From contig NMRB01002220.1 in NCBI GenBank assembly GCA_002633025.1, positions 44,431-108,430 on the forward strand: a stretch of 64,000 nucleotides of DNA. The letters are read 5' to 3'. The stretch comes from Notospermus geniculatus (taxonomy: Eukaryota; Nemertea; Pilidiophora; Heteronemertea; Lineidae). The notes beneath the pieces were generated by a model. That model made no database searches, was not told the DNA's origin, and worked only from the letters and a program-made list of their open reading frames with translations. Position numbers and translations under genes: made by a program. Below, piece after piece: positions 44,812 to 55,895 of this stretch (the first letter of the stretch is position 1; every line of letters begins with the position of its first letter).

Positions 44812-47339
44812 ACAAGATGTGAATCCAGGTTTCCCAAGCACTGAGCAACTGTGGAACGGAGACTAATTCACTGACATTCAGGCCTATTCTTTCGGTGCGC
44901 GAGCGCTTCCACGGTGGCGCTACCTATACCCCTTTCCAACAAAGATGGTTTCAAACATGGTTCTCACCTTATGGCGTAAGCTATATTCAATGGCCGCTGG
45001 CACGTTAAGCTGGTCAAGCAGGCCATAGCACAAAAAGTTAATAAAATAATTGGCTGGGAGGATGTGTTTGGCTGTGTTAATTAATGATTGGACAATGAAT
45101 GGCCACAACGTCATGTGGGAGAATAAGTGGGCCACCATCTTTGTTGGGAACGTATGGTTAATTCTACGTATTTTTGCAGTGGCATGCGAACTGAGTGACC
45201 TCATGAGGTTGGGTCAAAGGCACTCGTACATGAGTTGCCAAGTTCATAACGTTAGCCCAAGTCTTGCTTCAAAAAAAGAGCAAAATGAGAAAGTGGCGGT
45301 GGGTTTGACTTTCTGTTGTATTTGCGGTTTTAGGATTTATACATATACATGTACGTATCGATGTACTCGTATAGTTAGACTACCTAGGCTTTGAAATCTT
45401 AAATCTATATTTTGCATGTTTGAAATGTAGGCCTACATGTAACTGCGTGAAGTGTATAAGCTGTCAGTCAATGAGGAACCCAACTCACTAATTCAATAGG
45501 TGTCACTAGTGGTTAAATCTATTGAATTGAAAGGAACATTCAGGTCCTGATCAATTGCCAACAGAAAAGACATCCATTGTATAGGACCTGATTACTGTGT
45601 ACTACCCTCTATCTATCACAGTTATGATCCCTATTGACCAATAAGAGTCACTACGGTCCAATTGAATGCCCAACCAAGCACCAATCAGGAGAATTCATTA
45701 CAAGAAGTTTTCTTCTACAAGCGATGACGTCATCAGCCTAATGGTTAAGCAGTGCATTTTCCGGGTATTTTTACTGATCAAAGTCATTTTATTCGAAACA
45801 GAGTGGCGATCGTAAACCAGTTCGCTCGGGAAATGAAAGTTTTGGATGTTCTCTACGTCCATACTGCTTCTACAATTTTTCTGATTTTATCTTCCGCCGT
45901 CATTATCCTTGTTTTGAAACCCTGTTGAATGCCATTTTAATGGTCAAATCGGGGATTCCGTCGAAAAACAGCAGAGTGTCTGGGGATTCCCCAATGATAA
46001 ACAATTTACGAGGGGTGGAATTAATCTGGTTCGACCGTATATCAAAGGCTTTGATATTTCTTCAGACATCAGTGAAAATTTCATTTTGATCAGTTGTGCC
46101 TTTGTCCCGTCAATTTTGTCTTGAAAATCTCAACCTGCAGTGCTGACATGGACTAGTCCATTATTCAGAGGGGTGATGGTTGTTCGTCCAAAAATCCAGG
46201 CTATCCACTAGCTTGAATTTAAGGACTCCCCGCCTCGAAAACCCGANATTTCAGGAGAAAACGAATTAGAAGCCTGAATTAACCATCCCCGATAGGCTTA
46301 TATCAGGGATCCTGTTCCAGTTACGCAATACTTCTCAAGGTCAGAGGTCAAGGTCACAGTTAATTAGCTCTAGAGTAGTGAACTTCTCATCGGAAACCAT
46401 TGACATCGCTCCGATGTCCTTTTCTTGTTTTAGAATCGAATGACTTCAGTGATCTAATAATAGATCAGCTCCGCGTGAAACTTCTTGTAATGTTAACCGA
46501 ATTTTATACTGTGGTCCGCTAGAACTAAAGGCCATAAGCACCAACGAAGATTATCTTGAATTCAGGTTGGACCACAGCTTTTCAATTGTTCCGGTTTGCC
46601 AGGGCATGATGTGACAATGGAAAAGTTGTGGCTCAACATGAGTTCAAGATAATCTTCGTTGGTGCATACCGCCCTTAGATTGTTTCATCATGGTCTACCA
46701 TCTTGTTTACATGAGGAAGTGTTTACGTGACATGGTTCAATGGCTTCGTATTCCTCGCCCTTGTGTTGAGGAATTAGGGTTTAGCTACATGTATCTGTAG
46801 TTTTTTTACGGAGGTAAATTATTGTAACTTAGGTGTGATTTTGGACAAGTCTAACCTTTGCGGGATCTATGACATGTGATTATTACTAAATTGAATCAGA
46901 AAAATGTTGGACATTCCTCAACGAACACTAATGACCTGATTCCTTTTATCATCAGTGATGGAGAGATCATTTACCACTTGGAAAAAAGACTCACCAAATT
47001 TCTGCATCTACTCTTGAACTCCAACAACATGCTTATTCCGAAATGTCTCATGTATACAATGAAGGACAGCTGATCCTCGTTTGGTACCTTTACTCATTTA
47101 TGTCAATGTGAATGATATTCGAGAGATATTATTAAAGATTTACATATACAATTTTGAATTGTTGTTGATGTTAATAGGTGTGTTTGTCTGGTCTGTCGGT
47201 CCTTTCTTGGCGGTGTCTAACGAAAGTTTGCGGCCGTGTTCATTGCTGGAGATTCGTCATGCGGTCAACTTAGAACCAAAGAGAGAAGAAGCACAAAAGT
47301 CAACACAACGTATAATAATAAATAGGAAGTCAATTTCCA

Positions 47340-47400
47340 GAATTTAGCAAATTTTCGACCCCAACCGGGGTCTTCTTCAGGCTGGCACTTTTCCACACTA
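47340..47400 (-). repeat. Dispersed hairpin repeat GACCCCGGTTGGGGTC
   Basis: On the minus strand CCTGAAGAAGACCCCGG is followed by TTGGGGTCGAAAATTTG. The same ~65-base unit appears at about 17653-17735 (minus), 17934-18000 (plus), 62090-62160 (plus) and 62345-62390 (plus). Its tail (TTCTGGAGATTGACTTC) also occurs alone near 63170. Confidence 0.75.
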
Positions 47401-47504
47401 GATTTCAGAAGAGAAAATGGTCCATACTTAGAAAATGGTCCATGATATTTATATATTTATGTCATTTTGTGCTGTGTTTCACGCGTAATTCGGATCGAGC
47501 CCGT

Positions 47505-47625
47505 CGATGATATGAATAAAAGCTAGCAAATGCTTTTACTTCAGATTTGTACAGCATAGCGTAGTGAATTTGTGCTGCAAAATTCAAGTAAAAGCATTTA
47601 TTAGCCTTCATTCATATGACCCCAT
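47505..47625. mobile_element. Short hairpin MITE, second copy
   Basis: This is a diverged copy of 5866-5990: ATATGAATAAAAGCTAGC and TTAGCCTTCATTCATATGAC arms. Confidence 0.65.
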
Positions 47626-48589
47626 GACTACCCCTAATGGCCCCTCTCCTCCCCAATTCTAGCCTTGGAGTAGGATTTCCTTGCAGCCACTTCAAACTGG
47701 CGTAGTAGTACACTTGGAAGACAGGGTGGCGGTGATGCGGCCACAATGACGCTTCAAAAGATTATTTTTGCCAAGTTCCCTATTAGATGTTACCAGCCGC
47801 GATGATTTACAAATGATCAGGCCGAATATTGGGGACCATTCAATAACCATTCCCTTGAGTTGCCATCTATAAATGAAATGGTCCTTGGACCATGTGCTTG
47901 CCTGGGCGAATGTAGCCTTCCAGAAGAACGATCAACAAGACTAGTGTCAAGTCAATATGTTCCAGGGGAATATCATACCAGGTTAGAACTTTCTTTGTGG
48001 TATTGTTCATATGATGTGAGCCAAAGTATATTTTTCAAGATGGACAACTAGCGGCCATATTTGAAGTGCAATAGAGCTAAAATTTGGCAAACACCTCAAG
48101 GGTACCTACATACATATTCGTACCAAGTTACAACACTCCAGTTGCAATTCGTCATGAGATATTGGCTAATGTCTCATCTTCATGATGGCCGACTGACCAC
48201 CATATTTGAAGTCGAAACGGGTTAAAATTCGACGTACGCATAGAGGGCACCTGCATACCTACAATTTCAAGGTCGAAACATTTTAGTTTCTGTAATTTAT
48301 GATATATGGGCCAAAGGCCATTTTCCAAGACGGCCGCCATGCTTGAAGAAGAATTCGGCCGAAAATTGCTCAGTGAAGACCTAAGAGGGGACCTAGATAC
48401 ATAACCACACCAAGGTAGAAGACTCTAGGTCAAATAGCCACGAAACGTGCCACCACATGGCAAAATTTTAAACACTGACCTCTGTGACCTTGAAAAGTAG
48501 GTCAAATCAAAAACCCGTTTGATATGTCTTGGATCCTTATTAGATGCACCAATGATAAAAATTTAGAGATGATCGAGCCAGTTGTTCAG

Positions 48590-48752
48590 AGGCCGGTTGC
48601 ACAAAACTTGAAAAGATAAAAGTCTGTTAATTTAACTTTTCCTGTTAAAATCCCTAACTTGGTGTTAACTAACAAAACTAACATTTTGGGATAAGTTAAC
48701 GCCAAGATAAACTACATGTAACAGTGATTTTTAACTTTTGTGCAAACGGCCC
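48590..48752. mobile_element. MITE, GGCCGGTTGCACAAAAC ends, CAG/CTG flanks
   Basis: CAG precedes the element and CTG follows it. The duplicate flank near 28315 lacks it. The inner arms contain AAGTTAACAGAC-like words. Confidence 0.75.
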
Positions 48753-49398
48753 CTGGGATTATTGCACTTTTTGTGTTTTCAGTTTTGGCCAGCTAGTGGC
48801 CAAGCCAAGAATCGAATCGGACCGAATTTTGGTGTCACAGGTCATCTTACATAGAGGTACATATACACACAGGTTCAGGTCAATAGACTCAGCGGTTACG
48901 AAACGTGCCCTAACGCTGCGACGACTGACGCTGCACCATCACGAGAGCCCACCAGGTGAGCTAAAACGTACACAAAGACGGAATTGTCAACTTCGAATTC
49001 CTGTGCTGGGCCTGGCGGAGTCGATATGCATACATTTTCGATAATCATGAGAAGAACAAGAAAGAACAGCATACATTTAGACAGATGTTGATCCCTGGGC
49101 CGTCCCAGGGTGGTGTTGACATGGTGATTTTCGTGTTGACATGATTTTCGCCAAATATTGTCACGTTAAAATCAATGGGTCAACGTTTGTTCACGTCTGC
49201 CTGACTTGCTCTACATGGCTCTCAGCGAGAGATGTAACAGTAAAAAAGCCCCTGTAAAAAGTGTCCGCTTCCATTGTTCGATGACGGATTAGTGCATGGC
49301 TATAGAATAAACACTCAGTATGAATTCAATAGTTTCAAGATTGGTGACATTTTTCGATTTTCCGCAATTCAACTTTACAGGGCATGGAATAATAACAG

Positions 49399-49511
49399 GG
49401 CCCAAATCCAACCTTGCCAGGCTTAGTTGCCTGCTAAAGTGCCCAGTTTGTACAGGCCGATGTACACAACTAGCAACCAACTAAGCTAGCAAGGCTTTAT
49501 GGATTTGGGCC
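49399..49511. mobile_element. MITE, GGCCCAAATCC ends, CAG/CTG flanks
   Basis: CAG lies on the left and CTG on the right. Arms pair CCTTGCCAGGCTTAGTTG with AACTAAGCTAGCAAGG-like sequence. Confidence 0.7.
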
Positions 49512-49539
49512 CTGGTTTCTAAGGTAAAAGACACATCTT

Positions 49540-49632
49540 ACTACCGGACTCGAACCCGCGGACCCTCGCATAAGGCATCAATCGCCAGCACTGAGGGGTA
49601 GCACGCCTTAATCGCTATACTAGGCCAAATCC
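49540..49632 (-). repeat. tRNA-like sequence, probable SINE head
   Basis: On the minus strand an A-box-like TGGCCTAGTATAGCG and a good B box GGTTCGAGTCC are 57 bases apart (67 start to start), with extra sequence like the long variable arm of class II tRNAs. The acceptor stem is not convincing, so I call it tRNA-derived rather than a functional tRNA. Confidence 0.55.
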
Positions 49633-49917
49633 CCACCTTAAAAAGATGGTTCAACTTTACAGGCACAGAAAAAACACAAAATAGTGGTCCTGTAACTTCA
49701 GAGATCGTCATAATATTATCGCAAAGGATCTCGCAAAGATACATACACGTTTCAGGTTTATTCAACCTGCATATTCTTCAAATTGGCTTTGTTTTTATTA
49801 GGTCCGTGGTAGCAAAAAATAGATAATCAATTTTTGTCCCAGTCAATTAGTTTCTTCCGTCTGTATAACTATAGCCAGGCATGCTTTTCTTTTGCTTGAG
49901 TGCATGTAGGTCTTCCT

Positions 49918-50045
49918 GGGGTAGCCGCATAGAAACTCCGCTAGCGCTAGCGGAGCCCATCTGCCGATAGTGCTGTACATTTTTCCATGCATTTTAACAC
50001 CGATAGGCTCCGCTAGCGCTAGCAGAGTTTCTATGCGGCTACCCC
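49918..50045. mobile_element. MITE, GGGGTAGCCGCATAG ends
   Basis: The arms GGGTAGCCGCATAGAAACTC and complement contain a GCTAGCGCTAGC palindrome and are flanked by CTG on both sides. A near copy lies at 59936-60064. Another hairpin (50047-50177, ends CGTCACGAAAC) directly adjoins it. Confidence 0.75.
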
Positions 50046-50295
50046 TGGGCGGGCCGTCACGAAACACCGATAGCACTAACAGTGCCTAACAGAGAGGTAT
50101 GGAATGGCTTTTACCATTACAGAATTTCTCTGTTAGGCCCTGTTAGTGCTATCGTAGTTTCGTGGCGGTTGACCCAGGTCTTCATGTTTTGGGGCACTGA
50201 TATAAAAATACAAGAATACCACCTGCAACCGTATCATGGGATGAATAACATGGCTGTTCCGCTAAAACTAGAGGTGACTTATTAAAATACACCTG

Positions 50296-50512
50296 GGTCC
50301 ATATTCATAAACATACGTAAGTCAAAGTGTGGTACTTATCTTTTGTATTGATCAACGGATAAGTGTCACACTTAGACTTAAGTAGTTTTATGGATATGGG
50401 CCCAGGGGCCATATTCATAAACATACTTAAGTCAAAGTATGATACTTATCTTTTGTGTTGAACAAAGGATAATTGCCACACTTAGACTTAAGTAGCTTTA
50501 TGAATATGGGTC
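50296..50512. mobile_element. Two adjoining MITEs, CATATTCATAAA family
   Basis: Element 1 (50296-50402) has CTG left and CAG right. Element 2 (50406-50512) shares that CAG as its left flank and has CTG right. A third, truncated relative starts at 50516. All carry ATACTTATCTTTTGT-like arms. Confidence 0.7.
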
Positions 50513-50959
50513 CTGGCCCCGTATTCATAAAACTACTTAAGTCTAAGTGTGATACTTATCTTTCGTGTTGAACAAAAGATACGTCCCGATCCTCTGCCTC
50601 GATTTTCAAGTCAAGTCAATTTAATAAGGCCACATAAAAAATACTTGTTTAGCGTCCCCTCCCGACCTGAAAAATGCCAAGACCCCTGATTTTTTTGTAA
50701 TGCATTTTCCATTAAAAAAAATGCCTACTCTAAAATTTGAAAATTAAATTTTTTTAAAAATTTGTTTTTGACTTATCTTTTCAGCTAAAAGCTACTAAAA
50801 ATAAAAATAAAAACCTCCCTCCCGATCCTGAAAAACTAAAGTGCCCGGACGCTAAACAAGTACTTTTTTATCTGGCCTAATTGGATGAACGACGGGAATA
50901 TGAGTGGCTGAATAAATATGCACTAGTTCCAGGCTACATACGTCAATCCAAGCTGCTGG

Positions 50960-51149
50960 GTAAAACAATCACGTGATATGCCGAACCAATGAGGAATCAC
51001 TTACAGAATCACGTGACCAAGGGTGGAAGAAGTCTCGACGGACGCCCGATTATTCTCATTTTCCAGGACGGTGCTTGTGAAGTGCAGAAGAAAGTCAAAT
51101 CAGAGAGTGGACATAAACCGCAAGAAACCTACAATCCTAGGGCCTACTT
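50960..51149 (+). promoter_or_regulatory. Putative promoter and 5' non-coding exon of gene C
   Basis: Homologue of 14727 and 31750. Two E-boxes are present (AATCACGTGATATG at 50967-50980 and CACGTG at 51010-51015), with a CCAAT box (50986-50990) between them. The block ends at a splice donor (GGCCTACTT|GTGAGT at 51149/51150). The coding-exon acceptor lies at 55889. Confidence 0.5.
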
Positions 51150-51707
51150 GTGAGTAAACATCCGTGATTTTTTATATCTGTATATTTTTGATGGGCGTTG
51201 GGGTTGCTGTGGCTGACGTTCTGAAGCCAGTGCATCGGGGATGTTGGCAGCTGTCCGATTTTTTGTAAAAAACGCCGTTTTACAGATGAGCGCCCTGATG
51301 TGCATAGCAATTGAGTTCCTGAATTTGTTTTGAAAGTTTAATTCTTACCCTTAAACAAAACCGCTAACAAAAGTGATTTATCACCACTTGATAGAAGCTT
51401 GCCAAGCCGATTTTCAAAAGCAGTGTTTTTCACAATTATTCGGGCAGCTCCCTACATCCCCGATGCACTGGTTACACAATCCATTGTCCCCGTAATGTCC
51501 CCGCCAGCTGATAAAGTTTCATTGAAATCGACCCACACGCAGAGAAATAATTCAGATCAACTCATATCACGACTTTTTATTGTAATTTTGAAACGAGGAT
51601 CAAGTTGCATTTTCTTACTGTAGACCTATACTCTAAACTCCCACTTCCTGAATTCGGAAAAAATGACCAAATCCTAAGTTGAAGATATCGCTCGCTGTCA
51701 TACTTTG

Positions 51708-53296
51708 GCTGAAAGGGTAAATGTCGTCCTGGGTATATACAAAGATTACCCAGGATCTCAATCTTCACAAAAAAATACCCTGGGTGTACTTTCGGTAGCC
51801 GAACATCACCCAGCATCGTAGTATGACACCTGTATACGAGGTTGTCTCGCCCGTGGTCACGTGACCGCCTGAAGAATGTCATGAACAGCTACACTCAACA
51901 AGTACCGCACTGTTAGAAAAAACAGAAGATTTTACAGAAAATATTTTACAGAATCGTGCTGTAATTCATAAATACTCCAAATAATCTCTTGTTAAACAGA
52001 TATTTCTGTTGAATAACGGGTGTCGTGATATATTGACAAGTACTTTTGTAAAATGACGGAGCTTTTGTAGTTTAACGGTAGCTTCTTAATTTTAACCATA
52101 AATTTACAGGCTGTACTGTTGATATACTGCACTTCCTGTCATTTTACAGGACTTCCTGTCATTTTGCAGGACTAATATTTTTTCACAGATTCGGTAATCC
52201 CAGGATGTTAGTTAGAGATCGCTTGCGCCTTTGTAATACATGTTGTAGATTTATATGTTACACGACTTCTTGAGGTTGTTGGTAGTTGTATTAAAAATCG
52301 TTCCCCTTTGGAATTATAAGTAAAGCGAAAATGACATGAATGCATTTTACGCACATATAGATGATGAAATATAAGTTCCCATGAGGGCATTTGACGCTCG
52401 ATTTTTGATGTTCGATGGTGAACGTATTGTTGCAAAAATGAGTCGTGCTAGACGCCAATCAAGAGCAAGCAGAAACCATGTTTAGGGCCTCGGGCCTACA
52501 TGTACATTGGCCTGGTCGGTGAAAGGGACTTCGTAGTATTATGTACTAAATATTGCGCCTGTCAACACGGTTTTCATTCCCTTGCAGGCAAGTTGGATGT
52601 GTGTTTGCCAAGTTTATTAAATCATGGCTTTGACAGTATGTTCTGGAGTGGTCGAGTGGTCTAACACGGTTGACTTTCAGTCCTAACAGGGTCAGTATGT
52701 GGGTTCGATCCCAGCCAGGACATGCATGAAAAAAAGGTTGTGAACCAATTTAGGGTCTGTCGGATGAGGCTGAAAGCCGCGGTTCCTTGTACCTGATTGT
52801 CTATGCCATTCGAAAAGGGTTATGAAGCATCCGAGTGGTAGGCCTATACATAGATACATTGAAATTACAGAAAGGTGCCTGCAGCAGAGTTTCAGGCTTT
52901 CTCTTTATTTTCACAGTCAAAAGTTAAAAATATGGATTCTTGTAAATGGAAGTTACAGTGTAACATTTGTTTACAGTTCATCTGTAAATCAATTTTCCAA
53001 TACAGTTGTTATCTCACAATTTTCTGTACTTTTAACTTTCAACAGTAGAAATAAAGAAAAAGCCTGAAACTCTGCTGCAGGCACTTTTCTGTAAATTTAG
53101 TAAGGATATTTCTAACAGTGCGCAGCGCGAGACCGCAGGATTCCGCGGGATTTCTAATAAGACTCGTTCCTAGGCACAGATTGCGGAAGCTGGGTGATGT
53201 TCGGCTACCGAAACTATACCCAGGGTATTGTTTTAGTGAAGACTGAGATCATGGGTAATCTTTGTATATACCCAGGACGACATTTACCCTTTCAGC
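51708..53296. mobile_element. 1.59 kb Mutator-like foldback
   Basis: Ends GCTGAAAGGGTAAATGTCGT and complement are flanked by a perfect 9-base duplication CATACTTTG (51699-51707 and 53297-53305). Arms are about 110 bases and contain CTGGGTATATACAAAGATTA. The ends match the 44325 element, so they are one family. The interior holds a tRNA-derived SINE and a hairpin with GTGCCTGCAGCAGAGTTTCA arms (about 52875-53090). No transposase is visible. Confidence 0.85.
52640..52845 (+). repeat. tRNA-derived SINE
   Basis: GTTCTGG at 52640 can pair with CCAGGAC near 52715 as an acceptor stem. An A box (GTGGTCGAGTGG) and a B box (GGGTTCGATCCC) are in place, but the anticodon stem has mismatches (GTTGA against CCTAAC). 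A non-tRNA body follows (GATGAGGCTGAAAGCCGCGG, then TTCCTTGTACC and TCTATGCC), resembling tRNA-head SINEs of invertebrates. It is therefore a retroposon and not a working tRNA gene. Confidence 0.65.
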
Positions 53297-53946
53297 CATA
53301 CTTTGCCAGGCTCGGGAATGTGACAGGTATTAAGTGGACAGGACATTACTGTTTCTGACCCCCACCACATTATCTTCAACTTAGGATTTAGTCATTTTTT
53401 CCGAGTTCAGGAATGTGGGGGGGGGGGGTTAGAGTACGTATGTCTTTACATGGAGGCCTTTAAAGATTATGTCAGCCAGTTATTTTAGTGTCCGACAGTT
53501 ATTGCTTGGAATAGCACATGTTCTATTCCTCGCCAGAAATGTCTGCGATCTTTTCGAACAATACGCGGCAGTCGTCGACAATAGACACACGAGCAAATTT
53601 TGGACCACCTGCAACAGAGTGTCTGACAATTTTCCATAGGTTTCCATAAGGAAAATTGCGACAGAAAACTTTCAGGTGGAAGGCCGCCTTTAGAATCAAG
53701 TTACAACGAGCACCGTGTGTCCCAGTTCGCCGTTCGTAACTGGATACCAACGGATGGAAGTGATCCTAATGCCTGGGAAGGAATCAATAACTCGGTCAAT
53801 AAATCCAGTGACGTTTGGGCCAGATGGGCCTGAAGTAGAATTTCTCTCATTTCAAATTTCATTCGTTGCTATTTTATTCTTATTTGTTTATTTCACTCGG
53901 TACACGTATTGCTTGCATATCGATTTAACTAGCAAATAATGTTTAA

Positions 53947-54328
53947 AGGGAGACTCCACTCATTGAAAAGTTTGAATTTTTATCAATCCACTCATTGAAA
54001 AGTTTGAATTTTTATCAATCCATGTAGACTATTGCCATTTGAATATATTGTGATGTCACTAGTGTCAACCAATAGGCTGACGACCTTTGTAGTGAATGAG
54101 CTAATACTGTGACTGCCTAGGCCTATTGGTTGTACCTTCATAAATTAGTCCAAATGACATCATGTATGCTATGTAATGGAATGGCCCCCTTGGGATCCAA
54201 TTAAAATACTTAAAATGACCAGTTTGCTGATTAAAAAAAACATATTACGTGTTGCAGATATCAATGAATTTGAATGTATTAACGATATTTCAAAAATTCA
54301 AAATTTCACACAATGAGTGGATCTCCCT
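53947..54328. mobile_element. TTAA-flanked MITE, third copy
   Basis: AGGGAGACTCCACTCATTG ends with TTAA on both sides. A 36-base segment near the left end (CACTCATTGAAAAGTTTGAA and so on) is tandemly duplicated. Relatives lie at 9634 and 12153. Confidence 0.85.
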
Positions 54329-54349
54329 TTAAGAGACTGTCTCACCTAA

Positions 54350-55275
54350 TACTAGTGTCCCACTGGCGACTTTTTCCCACGACAAGGGGCGAATCTGAAG
54401 TCTGCGACATTCCCACGACAAGCTGCGATATTTAGCATTAATGTGTTTTGCATTGGATCAAGGAGGCAGAGAATCACTACGAACATAGACGACAGTCTAC
54501 GAAGATCTACGAATTTTTCATTCGTCCCTTGTCGCAGGCCGAAATTCGCCAGTGGGACACTAGTATAAAAAGACTGTACATGTACGAGCATCTACGAGTA
54601 TCTACGACAACCCACGACTAACTTTGTCTAGGCCTGCGAGTATTCGACCAATCAGCAACCAGTTGACAACTCGCGAAAAACTACGAATGCTATTAATGGT
54701 CGTGTGCACAGCCCACACTTACCGAAAGTTCCACACTGTTTTTTCGATGAAATGGTCCATCGACCATGTGCTCACCTGTGGGTGAATGTCCCAGAAGAAC
54801 AGATGACAATTCTTCAAGCCCATGTTTAATCCAACTTCGTCTTGGAATTCACTAGCAACTTCCTAACATTCAAGTACCAAGTTTGGTGCCAATAGGCCCA
54901 GCGGTTACAAAACGTGCCCTGCTAATGGACGACGACGACGGACGACGGGCACTGCACCATCGTAAGAGCTCACCACAGGTGAGCTAAAAAGTCACACTTT
55001 GTAGAGCGAGGCTAAAGTATGACTTTCGGAGAATTCAGCTTGGAATTCTGACTTAGCAGTCACTTTTCATTTGGGGCTTTGAAAGTGTCACTTTCGCCAA
55101 AAGTGGAGTCTTGTGCATTTTAGCAAAGTACAGCAAAAGTTACACTTTTCCAAAAGTACGGCTAAAGTGTGGGCTGTGCATACGGGCCTAAACATTGCAG
55201 CTTGTCGAGGGAATATCGCAGACCTCAGATTCGCCCCGTGTCGTGAGCAAAAGTCGCAAGTGGGAACCCACTATT
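54350..55275. mobile_element. Nested foldback, CCCACTGGCGACTTTT arms
   Basis: The left segment (CACTGGCGACTTTTTCCC) faces both a near partner at about 54540-54565 and a longer one at 55193-55275, so one hairpin is nested in another. It includes the dispersed GGTGAGCT repeat at 54870-54990. Confidence 0.6.
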
Positions 55276-55276
55276 A

Positions 55277-55828
55277 AGCCCCTGTCACACTGTGGCGACT
55301 TAGGAGGGCGAATCTCCGCGAACTAGAATGAAATGGTCCATGGAGCATGAACATACCTCTCTCTGTCATTACACTACTATGTCCAAAGGGGTGAGCACAT
55401 GGTCCATGGACCATTTCATTCTAGTTCGCGGGGATTCGCCCCCCTAAAGCCTAGGTCACAAATGCACCGGGCGCCGTACGATTTTCCCCACCCAGCGGCT
55501 TGCTGTGGATTTTTGAGACTGAAACTCAGATCTAAGCTGAATTATGCCGAAATCGCCTCAATGGATAAGCGGAAATTAAACTAGATCAAACTGGGCACCG
55601 TAGAAATTGGCCAAAATGTCTGTTTTTACTCGCCGTACGGGCCCCGGAGTGGATATGTGACCTAGGCTTTAGGGGTGGTTCATACTCCGTCCGGATTTTA
55701 CGCCGACTATGATCAATTTCAGAGTGTGTGCACATTCACGCATTGGGAACCTGCGATCAGTTTCATGCGCTTGACGGTCCGCGAGCAAGTATGAATTGGC
55801 CCTAAGTCGCCACAGTGTGACCTGGGCT
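55277..55828. mobile_element. MITE directly before gene C, TTA target
   Basis: Ends AGCCCCTGTCACACTGTGGC and complement are flanked by direct TTA (55274-55276 and 55829-55831). A second MITE (55448-55668, AGCCTAGGTCACA ends) and a hairpin (55316-55432) are nested inside. Its right end is 61 bases before the coding exon of gene C. Confidence 0.75.
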
Positions 55829-55895
55829 TTAACGTCACCGTTTTCAATAGATTCGCCCTGTGTACATGCCTCTTTCTTTCATTTTGCAGGAGACA

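Larger units (their letters stand above)
44829..49312. repeat. Segmental duplication, 3' flank of gene B
   Basis: This is the counterpart of 25062-29019. It contains an insertion of about 1.35 kb (about 45448-46800) that the other copy lacks. That insertion includes an N at 46247 and a MITE at 46528-46675. No coding exon is recognised. Confidence 0.8.

Noticed and set aside
52640-52715. Functional tRNA gene
   Set aside because: Acceptor stem and promoter boxes are present, but the anticodon stem does not pair and a SINE body follows.
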